From Escarpia spicata (taxonomy: Eukaryota; Annelida; Polychaeta; Sabellida; Siboglinidae), in NCBI GenBank assembly GCA_963995525.1, contig OZ023218.1, forward strand, positions 48,824,741-48,888,740: a stretch of DNA of 64,000 nucleotides. Reading direction: 5' to 3'. The translations under genes were made by a program, and so were the position numbers. The notes beneath the pieces are model-generated. The model worked only from the letters and a program-made list of their open reading frames with translations. It did not search any database and was not told the DNA's origin. Shown here piece after piece: positions 33,062 to 41,363 of the stretch. The number at the start of each line of letters is the position of its first letter. Within the stretch, counting starts at the first letter, position 1.

Positions 33062-33658
33062 TTAGAGACCGCTTTGACATTGAATGTACACGTGAACGGC
33101 CGATTCCAGTCGTTCGCGGTTGACGAAATCACGCCAGTCCGTTCCCAGCAGCCAGTCCGACACGAACTGGACTAGATAGATTTCCCTCGCACGTCCCGGT
33201 TGCTGCTGACCGCTCGCCTTAACGTGCAGTAGATGCACGAGACGCGTGAAGGTCGGTATCAACGATTGATCTAGACACGTCTCCAAAGCGGCGTTGAAGT
33301 GCCGCGTGACGATGTCGGACACGTTGTCGTTGCACTGTGTGTACACACGAGTCGGCCGACCCGCGCGATAGCCGGTCATGTGAACGTACGGGCAGCCTTC
33401 GTTGACCTCGCACGCGCCGCATCGATCGCGCGCCCTCTCCAGAACCGTCTCACCGAGTTGTTCGGCGAAGAGGGACATCGCATGCCGCTCATAGCAGCAG
33501 GCCAACTGACCCCGACCCGTCGCGACGACTTGACGTTGTATCACTTCCGGTGGTGTTGGCGACAACGTGTACATGTCGTACATCGGCGGTTCGATATGTG
33601 GGACGCCAAGCGCCTCCTCGATGATAACGTCCAACTCGTTATCGCTACGCACGCACCC
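33062..33658 (-). CDS. Terminal exon 4 of the ssDNA-binding protein unit: unknown Cys-rich protein
   Basis: About 198 open codons with no ATG near the 5' end. They begin right after an acceptor-like ttttaagctgtag (AG at 33660-33659) in phase 0 with GGGTGCGTGCGT. The residues include VIIEEALGVPHIEPP, Cys-rich CGACEVNEGCPYVHMTG, and RLVHLLHVKASG. No family is recognised. Lack of an ATG and the phase-0 acceptor suggest it is joined by splicing to the exon ending at 34307. Confidence 0.5.
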   Translation of the reverse strand, partial: GCVRSDNELDVIIEEALGVPHIEPPMYDMYTLSPTPPEVIQRQVVATGRGQLACCYERHAMSLFAEQLGETVLERARDRCGACEVNEGCPYVHMTGYRAGRPTRVYTQCNDNVSDIVTRHFNAALETCLDQSLIPTFTRLVHLLHVKASGQQQPGRAREIYLVQFVSDWLLGTDWRDFVNRERLESAVHVYIQCQSGL

Positions 33659-33751
33659 CTACAGCTTAAAACATGTCCTACTAAGCTTTACGACTACCGT
33701 CAATCTATACACTCACGCCTACAAACACGCATTATAAGCTCGCTGTGCTTT

Positions 33752-33877
33752 CTAGTTTTCGTCCATCGGTGTTTGTACGAACGCCGCCTCATACAGGTCA
33801 CGCACCGCATTGTCGAAGTTCAGTAGTAATCTCTCGAATGCGGCTACCGCAGCGGCTTTTTCAAGTCCCTCCGCCCT
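33752..33877 (-). CDS. Terminal exon 3 cassette
   Basis: Forty-one codons plus stop after acceptor tgtttatttgtag (AG at 33879-33878), phase 0. Helical, with LYEAAFVQTPMDE, which resembles RYAEVALFVQTLLD in cassette 2. No ATG at the start. Too short to be convincing alone; support comes from the repeated arrangement. Confidence 0.45.
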   Translation of the reverse strand, partial: RAEGLEKAAAVAAFERLLLNFDNAVRDLYEAAFVQTPMDEN

Positions 33878-33902
33878 CTACAAATAAACACATTTTTTAT
33901 GA

Positions 33903-34070
33903 TTAGTCCGCCCTTTTTTCAGCAATACGGGCCAGCAGCACAGCATCTTTCGTCTCACTATCCGCCACTTCTCGATCCAGCAGTGTTTGTACGAACAAGG
34001 CAACCTCCGCATACCTTGCACGCATCCGCTCGTTGTTCGCTAACATGTCCAACAGCACGCGACGGACCTC
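33903..34070 (-). CDS. Terminal exon 2 cassette
   Basis: Fifty-five codons plus TAA after acceptor ttttcttctgtag (AG at 34072-34071), phase 0, beginning GAGGTCCGT. Strongly helical and charged (VLLDMLANNERMRARYAEVA). Related in sequence to cassette 3, suggesting duplication. Confidence 0.5.
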   Translation of the reverse strand, partial: EVRRVLLDMLANNERMRARYAEVALFVQTLLDREVADSETKDAVLLARIAEKRAD

Positions 34071-34086
34071 CTACAGAAGAAAATTG

Positions 34087-34224
34087 TCATGCTTTAAATA
34101 AGTTCGTCGCTTCGTACCAGGCGCACCATGCCATTATATAATTTTCGGCTATCTCGGCCCGAAGGCGTGCAGCCTCGTCACTCGTCGGTTTACCCGTCAA
34201 CAACGATACCAGCAGCGGGCACTC
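34087..34224 (-). CDS. Terminal exon 1 cassette
   Basis: Forty-five codons plus TGA after acceptor ttgtgttgtttgtgtag (AG at 34226-34225), phase 0. Contains DEAARLRAEIAENYIMAWC. The 82-base interval from the donor at 34306 has a branch-like ACTAAT that overlaps the unspliced stop codon of the first exon. Confidence 0.5.
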   Translation of the reverse strand, partial: ECPLLVSLLTGKPTSDEAARLRAEIAENYIMAWCAWYEATNLFKA

Positions 34225-34249
34225 CTACACAAACAACACAAGAAACACA

Positions 34250-34975
34250 TTAGTCATCATCATCATCCTCGATGTAGGCGTCTTCGTATCTCTTCAGCGT
34301 ACTCACCGTATAAGACGGATCGCCTTGCCACGACGTCTTACGCACACTTAGCTCCACTTTCGTGCCAGTTAATTCCAGCAAGGTATCACGCAGTTCCTCC
34401 TCGCTTAATTCATCCAAGTAGTCGGCCTTGTACTCAACTAGATTAGTCATTTGCTTGTCAAACAGCGTTAGCCAAAGCTCATCTTCATCGTCTTCACCAT
34501 CTTTCACCATAACACGCAACGCACATAAATTCTTCCCTTCGCCCTGCGCACCGTGCGTTCGACATATCATAATGGCATCCTTTATTTGCCGAAGCAACTT
34601 GCGCCGGCACCGGGTACATCCCCGGTACGTGCACTTATCTTTATAAGACACGGCTTCAATACGAACTGGCGTCTTAATCTGATAGACGCCATTCTCAGCG
34701 CACGCCAGCTCCCTCACACTCACCAATGTAGCGCGCGTCGATACCTCGGCGCTGCACTCTCGTTCGAGCGAGACACTCCGCGGCGGCGGCTCCAATGCCG
34801 CGTCGTCGGCGCTTCGCTTACGCCCCATCGATGGGGCGAGAACCACCACGGGACGCTTAGCAGCGGGCTGTGCTCCGGCTGACGTCGATGCTGCCTGCTG
34901 GCCTCCAGTCACCTTGGCCGCCTGCTTGCGCATCTTAAGCTTTTTCCTCGGTGTCATCTCGGCAGCGTCGGCCAT
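34250..34975 (-). CDS. RPA70-like zinc-ribbon/OB ssDNA-binding protein
   Basis: 241 residues from ATG 34975; the frame extends upstream without ATG. The N-terminus is basic and Ala-rich (TPRKKLKMRKQAAK, a likely nuclear signal) with RPVVVLAPSMGRKRSAD. The C-terminal part matches the zinc-ribbon OB fold (DBD-C) of replication protein A: YRGCTRCRRKL, ICRTH, NLCALRVMVKDGED, DELWLTLFDKQMTNLV, LTGTKVELSVRK. Cys/His spacing fits a zinc ribbon. The unspliced form ends in an acidic EDDDDD. A strong donor ACG|GTGAGTACG (GT at 34306-34305, phase 0) would replace the last 19 codons. A replication ssDNA-binding role is inferred from fold and from pairing with PolB. Confidence 0.75.
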   Translation of the reverse strand: MADAAEMTPRKKLKMRKQAAKVTGGQQAASTSAGAQPAAKRPVVVLAPSMGRKRSADDAALEPPPRSVSLERECSAEVSTRATLVSVRELACAENGVYQIKTPVRIEAVSYKDKCTYRGCTRCRRKLLRQIKDAIMICRTHGAQGEGKNLCALRVMVKDGEDDEDELWLTLFDKQMTNLVEYKADYLDELSEEELRDTLLELTGTKVELSVRKTSWQGDPSYTVSTLKRYEDAYIEDDDDD

Positions 34976-35054
34976 TGTTGCTGCGGGAAGGACGTCTGAT
35001 GTAGCTGAAATAGTTAGACCGTTTGCGTTATACACTAATAGCAATTTCTCAATC

Positions 35055-35062
35055 CCTTTATA
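35055..35062 (-). promoter_or_regulatory. TATA box of the ssDNA-binding protein unit
   Basis: gTATAAAGG on the minus strand, about 80 bases upstream of ATG 34975. Confidence 0.5.
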
Positions 35063-35069
35063 CCCTTCA

Positions 35070-35940
35070 CAGCATATGGCGCATGCGCACTTACGAATAA
35101 CGCCCTAGTCTACAACATTTCGCGCATGCGCGCTAACGCATAACTGACTAGTCTCGGATGTCTTTGCTTTCGGAAAAAAATGAACGGTCATGTAGTGCTT
35201 TCGTTCACAAAAGTTTATTTACATCAAATTTCTATAATATAATGGCACTACACAGATCCCTATGTCCCACTGATCCTAGACAACGCTTCAATTCAGGCTT
35301 TTATAGTTCGTGTATCGTTTTTGAAATGGCATTGTTCTAGCTTCACATTCCGATCGCGATATGCGATCGCCCAATTAACGTCACGCGCCACAGCTGTTAT
35401 GCGTCACCATTCGGTTTCTAGTTATCCGCTTCAGGAAAAAAAGTAGCGGTCGCTTTAGTACATTCATTGTCAAATGTGACTTTTACATCGAATTTCTCTA
35501 TTATTAATTCACCACAAGATGCCCGATCCCTCGCTAAGCGTATACAACGCTTCATTTAATGTATTTAAATTTCCGTTTATTGCTATTTCGAACTCTTTGC
35601 ATTCATTGTTTTTACGTCGCTTTCACGCAAGCGCACTTAACGCATAACATCACGCGCCGCAGCTGTTTTGTGTCATCATTCGGTTTCTGCTTCAGGAAAA
35701 AAAATCAGCGTTCGCTTTAGTAAATTCGTTTCCACAAATGTGACTTTTACATCGAATTTCTCTATTATTTATACACCACAAAAGGCCCGGTCCCTAACTA
35801 ATATTATACAACGCATCATTTCATGCATTTATATTTTCGTTTATTGCTATTTCGATCTCTTGCATTCAATGTTGTTTACGTCATTTTCGCGCATGCGCGC
35901 TTAACGCATAAATGACTTTAGGAAATAATGCATGCATGCA
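35070..35940. repeat. Intergenic about 270-bp repeats with GCGCATGCGC palindromes
   Basis: The sequence between two divergent genes holds two to three diverged copies of an about 270-bp unit (about 35160-35390, 35395-35640, 35641-35935). Shared blocks are cttcaggaaaaaa, tgacttttacatcgaatttc and acaacgc(t/a)tcattt. The motif gcgcatgcgcgcttaacgcataa(ctgac) occurs near 35080, 35120, 35625 and 35890. Placement suggests a bidirectional promoter/enhancer or a replication control region. Confidence 0.7.
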
Positions 35941-35967
35941 ACGGTCGTTGCTCATTTTCATTCAATC

Positions 35968-36830
35968 ATGGCTACCGCCAGCACAACGTCTGTGCAGCCT
36001 TCCACAAAAGAACAGCGGTAAGTTTTATTTTATTTTATTTATTTATTTTTGTTCTTAGTAGAGTCGTCTTTTATCCTATCCGTAAGTTTTATATTAATTA
36101 ATTTTATATATGCTATTCTTTATTAATTACTATTAATTACTTTTATATTATTAACAGTGATTTAGTTCTCCTCATTATTCATATGCAAAGAACAGCGGTA
36201 AGTTTTTTTATTTTATTTTATTATTTTATTTAGTACAGCGGTAAGTCGTCTTTATCGGTTAGTTCTTTATTAATTACTTTTATTATATGCTAATTCTTGT
36301 ATTATTCTTAATTAATTAATTAATAACAGTGATTTAGATATTGGGAAACTCCTCATTATTCATATGCATTATTTCACAGATTCCACCTGCCTCGCCGTGG
36401 CAAGACAGTACATCTACCTACACGAGAAACAAGCCCACTTTACAACAAGCCTGTATGTCGTGTCCAACCGCGAATCCTGCCGCCGCCGCCGCCGCCTTTT
36501 ATCCCAGCCACCTTCCAGGCACCCGACAGCAGCTCAGATTCTGACGATGATGATTATAGTGGGGGACTCACGTCTTCGTTCGGCGTGCGGGGGGCGAATG
36601 GGATGTGGTATTCGCCGATCCCCGCGGACGAAATGTATGAACGGCACGGCTTTAACGCGCCGTTAATTCCGGCCGGACGCTCAACGATGCTACAACGACA
36701 GTTCGACGCTGACAATTCGCGCGCCGCCCGGCTTCTTCAGCTCAGTCAGCTCGGGATGAGTCGCGGACGCATTACTCAGGATTGGCCGCGCTCCCCTGGA
36801 TCATTCTCACGGCACGGTGATGCTTTGTAA
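35968..36830 (+). CDS. Spliced Polinton gene of unknown function
   Basis: Exon 1 (35968-36017) starts at ATG and ends CAGCG|GTAAGT in phase 2. Three acceptors follow: 36157 (ttattaacag), 36329 (taataacag) and 36379 (ttatttcacag). Joining to 36380 opens a frame of about 150 codons with a Pro run, an acidic stretch (SDSDDDDYSGG), MWYSPIPADEMYERHGF and MLQRQFDADNSRAARLLQLS, to TAA near 36830, followed at once by AATAAA. Joining to 36330 instead opens another frame (IHMHYFTDSTCLAVARQYIY) that lasts into the (CCG)n run. Part of the exon-1 end and the acceptor region is tandemly duplicated near 36187. No family is recognised. Confidence 0.5.
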
Positions 36831-36831
36831 T

Positions 36832-36837
36832 AAAACA
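36832..36837 (+). terminator. Polyadenylation signal of the right-end gene
   Basis: AATAAA at the stop codon of the spliced gene (tttgtaataaaac). Confidence 0.6.
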
Positions 36838-37233
36838 AATAATCTTACACCGGTTTGCTTCCATTCGTCTATCCACCGCACCTAACCATCCTGCCTTAAC
36901 AGGCCGCTGAGTACAGATTTTAAACGTTTCATCGCTGAATACATGCATGCAACTCGTTTCAGTTTGACAGCGCCAACTACGATGTACACCGTCTGATATT
37001 AAAACCGTTCCGGCTAAGCCGCACGGCTATATTTAGATAATACTCGTAACTAGGCCGCCAGATCATAGGTCACCGCTGCTGGCTGCTGCTATATAGGGTA
37101 CAGCGGTGTTATTCTCACACAATGGGTTTAGAGCGCCGTTATAACCACAGTGGTTTTAGCTATAACCGTTGTGGTTATATAAAGGCTTACATAAGCACGC
37201 GCTATATATAGGCTTACATAAAATATATATATG

Positions 37234-37265
<32 letters not shown>

Positions 37266-37299
37266 TATAATTACATGGCTAATTATACGTAAGCACAAC
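36838..37299. other. Polinton right non-coding end
   Basis: No gene. An imperfect inverted repeat of ataaccacagtggtt / aaccgttgtggttat lies near 37140-37175. A (TA)-rich tract at 37210-37270 precedes the right TIR. Confidence 0.5.
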
Positions 37300-37605
37300 G
37301 GTCGCTAGGGACGCTATATAATTGCTTACGTAAGCACAACGGTAGGTCCTACGTTTCTCACTAGGGGAATTAGTCACTGGGATAACCGCTAGGTGGTGGC
37401 ACCTCAAGGGAAGGGTAATCAATCAAAAGTCACAGGTCATCAATCACGTTTTTTATAAGTATGTTCCCGAAAACGTTTAGTGTCACCAAAACCCTTTGAT
37501 CTTTTTTTATAAGTATGTTCCCGAAAAAAGATAAGGACGTTTTTTATGCATAGAGCTAGGCCTAAAAGGGGGCGGGGCGAGCCCCCAAATCTCCTCTATA
37601 TTACT
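37300..37605 (-). repeat. Polinton right terminal inverted repeat
   Basis: Reverse complement of 20816-21120; the outermost bases are ...attact. Differences to the left copy include single-base changes and A/T run lengths (T6 against T5, A7 against A8). Confidence 0.95.
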
Positions 37606-37611
37606 TGTATT
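37606..37611 (+). repeat. Polinton target site duplication, right copy
   Basis: TGTATT, identical to 20810-20815. Confidence 0.95.
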
Positions 37612-39236
37612 ATTATAGGGGATTTTAACCACGGGCATACACAATGGAAATCTCTACAGAGTATGGGGAGTGAGGACCACAAGTTTTTAGTTCAAGATAC
37701 AATCCTTTCTCAACATGTACTAGAACCAACCAGGGGTGAGAATGCGTTAGACATAGTTGTGTCCTCACAGAATGAATTAGTTGACAATGTCAAGATATGT
37801 GAGCCACTGGGGAGTAGCGATCATAACCAGATACATTTTACCATCAAAGTAAAATCAGAAAGGAATAATAAAAAGCAGTATAGGAGAAATTTCCACAAAG
37901 GAAGGTATAAGGACATGAGGAAATATTTAGAAAAGATAGACTGGAATAACACACTGAAAAATAAGACGGCAACAGAATGCTGGAATATATTAAAGAGTGA
38001 AATTAAGTGCATGGTCGATAAATTTGTACCCTTCAAAAAACAAGGAAAACGGTCCAAAAAGAAACACTTACCGAAAGAAGCCATTAGAAAAATTAACTAT
38101 AAACAAATGATGTGGAAGTCATATAGATGTACTGGAAATGATGAAGACTACAACAGTTATAAAGAAGCACTTAACCAAGCTACAGCTGAAATTAGAAATT
38201 CAAAGAGAAGCTATGAATAACAATTAGCTAGTAATATAAAACATGACAGCAAGAGTTTTTATGCGTATGTTCGAAGCAAACAGAAAGTTCAAGATGAGGT
38301 CGGTCCTCTAGAAGATAGTGCTGGAAATATAATATCAGAGGGATTCTTAATGGCAGAAGACCTGAATGAGTACTTTAGTTCAGTGTTTACCAGGGAAGAT
38401 ATTAGTTCACTGCCAGTACCAGAGGCTAAGTTCAAGGGGGCAGATTCAGACTATTTAGGACAATTAATTGTAACCCCGGAAATGGTAGCTAAGAAAATAA
38501 GGGCTATGAAGGATAATCAATCACCTGGAGTGGATGGTATTGCACCCAAACTACTATTGGAAATTGTAGAACAAATTAGCATACCGCTTGCAACAGTTTT
38601 CAACTTGTCATTAGAAGAGGGAGTGGTTCCTTTAGAATGGAAAGAAGCAAACATTATACCGTTATTCAAAAAAGGTTCAAGAAACAAGTTAGAGAACTAT
38701 AGACCAGTGAGTTTAACATCAGTGATATTAAATTATTAGAAAGATTAATTAAAGATCACATGGTGGATTTTCTTTTTAAACAAAACTTGATAAACCCATC
38801 TCAACATGTTTTTTTTTAAAGCGAGGTCATGCTTAACAAATATGTTATGTTTTTTGGAAGACATCACTAAGTGGGTAGATGAGGGATCACCAGTAGATAT
38901 CGTCTACTTAGATTTTCAAAAAGCTTTCGACAAAGTACCACATCAAAGATTACTGCTTAAACTAAAGGCCCATGGCATAGGAAATGGTATAATAAACTGG
39001 ATAGAACAATGGCTGATTGACGGAAGACAACGTGTAGTAATTGATGGGGAGGCTTCAAACTGGAAATCGGTATTGAGTGGGGTACCACAGGGATCAGTAT
39101 TAGGACCTATATTATTCTTAATATATATCAACGATTTGGATGATGAAATAACAAGCAAGGTGTTGAAATTTGCGGATGATACAAAAGTGTTTAGAAGGAT
39201 TAAAAGTGATGGAGATAGACCTATCAAATCACACAG
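37612..39236 (+). mobile_element. CR1/L2-like LINE, 3' half: endonuclease end and reverse transcriptase
   Basis: Continues the LINE broken at 20809. Endonuclease block IIGDFNHGHTQW and SSDHNQIHF come first, then a linker. The RT follows: SPGVDGIAPKLL, NYRPVSLTSV, YLDFQKAFDKVPH, GVPQGSVLGPILF and catalytic KFADDTKVF. Defects are an in-frame TAA at 38218-38220 (same frame continues) and a frameshift near 38725-38820. It ends abruptly near 39236 without the RT C-terminus or 3' tail. The RT is nearly identical to the antisense fragment at 10050-11093. Confidence 0.92.
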
Positions 39237-39399
39237 AGTGACACATATGATAGCAAGTATGCTAATAAGCAAATATTGATCATGGTGTACATTCACTTTC
39301 CTAAAGTGCGTTAAAATTGTAATTTACTCAGACTGCAACTTTAATTGGTCTGCTTAAAAACTTCGGTCTGCCTAGCGCGGTGCTATATATACATATATG

Positions 39400-39720
<321 letters not shown>

Positions 39721-39989
39721 ATTTGACATATATGGTATATTTATTTGACACATGTGGGATATTTGACATATATAGGATATTTATTTGACATATATGGGGT
39801 ATTTTGAAAAGATGTAGGTCTTACGGCCTACTCTAAGAGTATACGCTACCTCGATTATAAGTAGATACCTTGCGTGCATTGCACAATAATTACTCTTCTC
39901 AATGAATTAAGTATTTTCTAGTACTGTCCGTACCAAGCTCGTGAACCTCATCGGGAACTCCTGCGATCGAAGGAATGACTAGCAGGGTC

Positions 39990-40945
39990 CTCCATGGAGG
40001 ACAGCTCACCTAGATCTTCCAGATAAATGCAGGAGTGCGGCAAGGATGCCTGTTGTCGCCATTCCTCTTCCTCCTGACCACAGACTGGGTCATGAAGACT
40101 TCTACGGAACAGAGAAGAAATGACATTCAGTGGACGCTGTGGAAGAAACTGGATGACCTGGACTTCGCGGATGACACAGCCCTACTCTTTCACAACTACC
40201 AACAGATAAAAGACCAAACAATGCGCTGGCAACCACATCTTCGCAAATAGGCCTCATGCACAAAGGGAAAACAAAAAAACCTCCGCATCAATGCCACCAA
40301 TAGAGAAATAATCACACTACAAGGAAGTGCCTTTGAAAAAAGTGAAAGCATTTACCTACCTCGGAAGCATCATCGACAAACAGGGAGATACAGATGCCGA
40401 AGCGTCAGGGCAAGAATTGGCAAAGCCAGAACCGCCTTCATACAACTCACGAACATCTGGAATACCAAATTCATTGCACCCCACACTAAGGTCAGGCTCT
40501 ACAACACCAATGTCAAATTTGTCCTACTTTATGGGTCCGATATTTCGAGGACAACAAAGGCAACTATCAAGAGGCTCCAGACCTTCCCCATCAATTGCCT
40601 GAGAAGAATACTTCGGATTCATTGGCCAGATAAAATCCGAAACGTGGATTTGTGGCAGAGGACAAGTCAACTTCCTGTGGAAGAGGAAATCAGGAAAAGA
40701 AGATGGGGATGGATCGGGCATGCACACACTTCGAAAACCAGTCACAAATCGCACCAACCAAGCGCTGTCCTGGACCCCGCAGGGAAAGAGGAAAGAGGTC
40801 GACCACGAAACACCTGGCGCCGAGAACTTGAAGCAGTCACCAACAGGATGGGCTATACCTGGAACCAACTAGAGAAAATGGCCCAGGACAGGGGACGCTG
40901 GAGAGCAGTTGTTGGCGGCCTATGCCCCAGGGCCCAGTAAGTAAC
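39990..40945 (+). mobile_element. Second LINE family: reverse transcriptase C-terminal fragment
   Basis: Decayed frames give VRQGCLLSPFLFLL-type RT block 5, DLDFADDTALL (catalytic FADD) and KAFTYLGSII. A C-terminal region follows with GRPRNTWRRELEAV, GYTWNQLEKMAQDRGRWR and VGGLCP. This ending is typical of RTE/Nimb-like LINEs, often annotated as craniofacial development protein 2-like. Several frameshifts; 5' truncated and inactive. Confidence 0.85.
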
Positions 40946-40964
40946 GCACTACTGTCCCTACTCA

Positions 40965-41016
40965 CGCAAACACGCAAGTGTGTACGTGTGTACGTGCTTG
41001 TGTGTGCGTGTGCGTG

Positions 41017-41048
<32 letters not shown>

Positions 41049-41215
41049 TGTGTATGTATGCGCGTTGCGCGCGCGTGTGTGTGTGCGTATGTGCTTGTGC
41101 GAGCATGCGTGCGAGTGTTTGTATTTGTTTGTGTGTGTGTATGCGCGCGCGCGTGTGTGTACTTTTGAGCATGCGTGTTGATATGCGCGTGCCAGCGTGT
41201 GTGTATGTATTTAAG
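40965..41215. repeat. (TG)n/(CG)n-rich low-complexity tract
   Basis: Alternating tgtgcgtg/gcgtgcgtg purine-pyrimidine repeats directly after the LINE fragment. Such tracts can form Z-DNA. Open frames across it are artefacts of the repeat. Confidence 0.9.
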
Positions 41216-41363
41216 TCGATCCGTTGCTCGTCTAGAATCTCACATTATGATTGATTTTGATCCAGGCCAAAACGCTTGGATTCTAGCCTCTTGTGAGCGA
41301 CAAACAGTGGCGACACATCACGGAGGTTTGGTTAGTCTAGTTTACCTAGTCGCCATAAGATAG

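Larger units (their letters stand above)
20816..37605. mobile_element. Polinton/Maverick (adintovirus-like) element, full length
   Basis: The element is 16,790 bp. Ends are 5'-AGT...ACT-3', with about 305-bp terminal inverted repeats and the 6-bp direct duplication TGTATT on both sides, all hallmarks of Polintons. It encodes DDE integrase with chromodomain, protein-primed PolB, FtsK/HerA packaging ATPase, adenain-like protease, major and minor capsid proteins, and extra genes. GC and CpG content are clearly above the AT-rich host flanks. Two gene blocks converge at about 28370-28570. Most rightward genes are frameshifted; PolB is open. Polintons are self-synthesising, virus-related integrated elements. 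Confidence 0.97.

Noticed and set aside
33299..33826. 175-codon plus-strand frame in the Polinton right arm
   Set aside because: Antisense to the Cys-rich frame; that strand has the acceptors, coherent phases and poly(A) signal.
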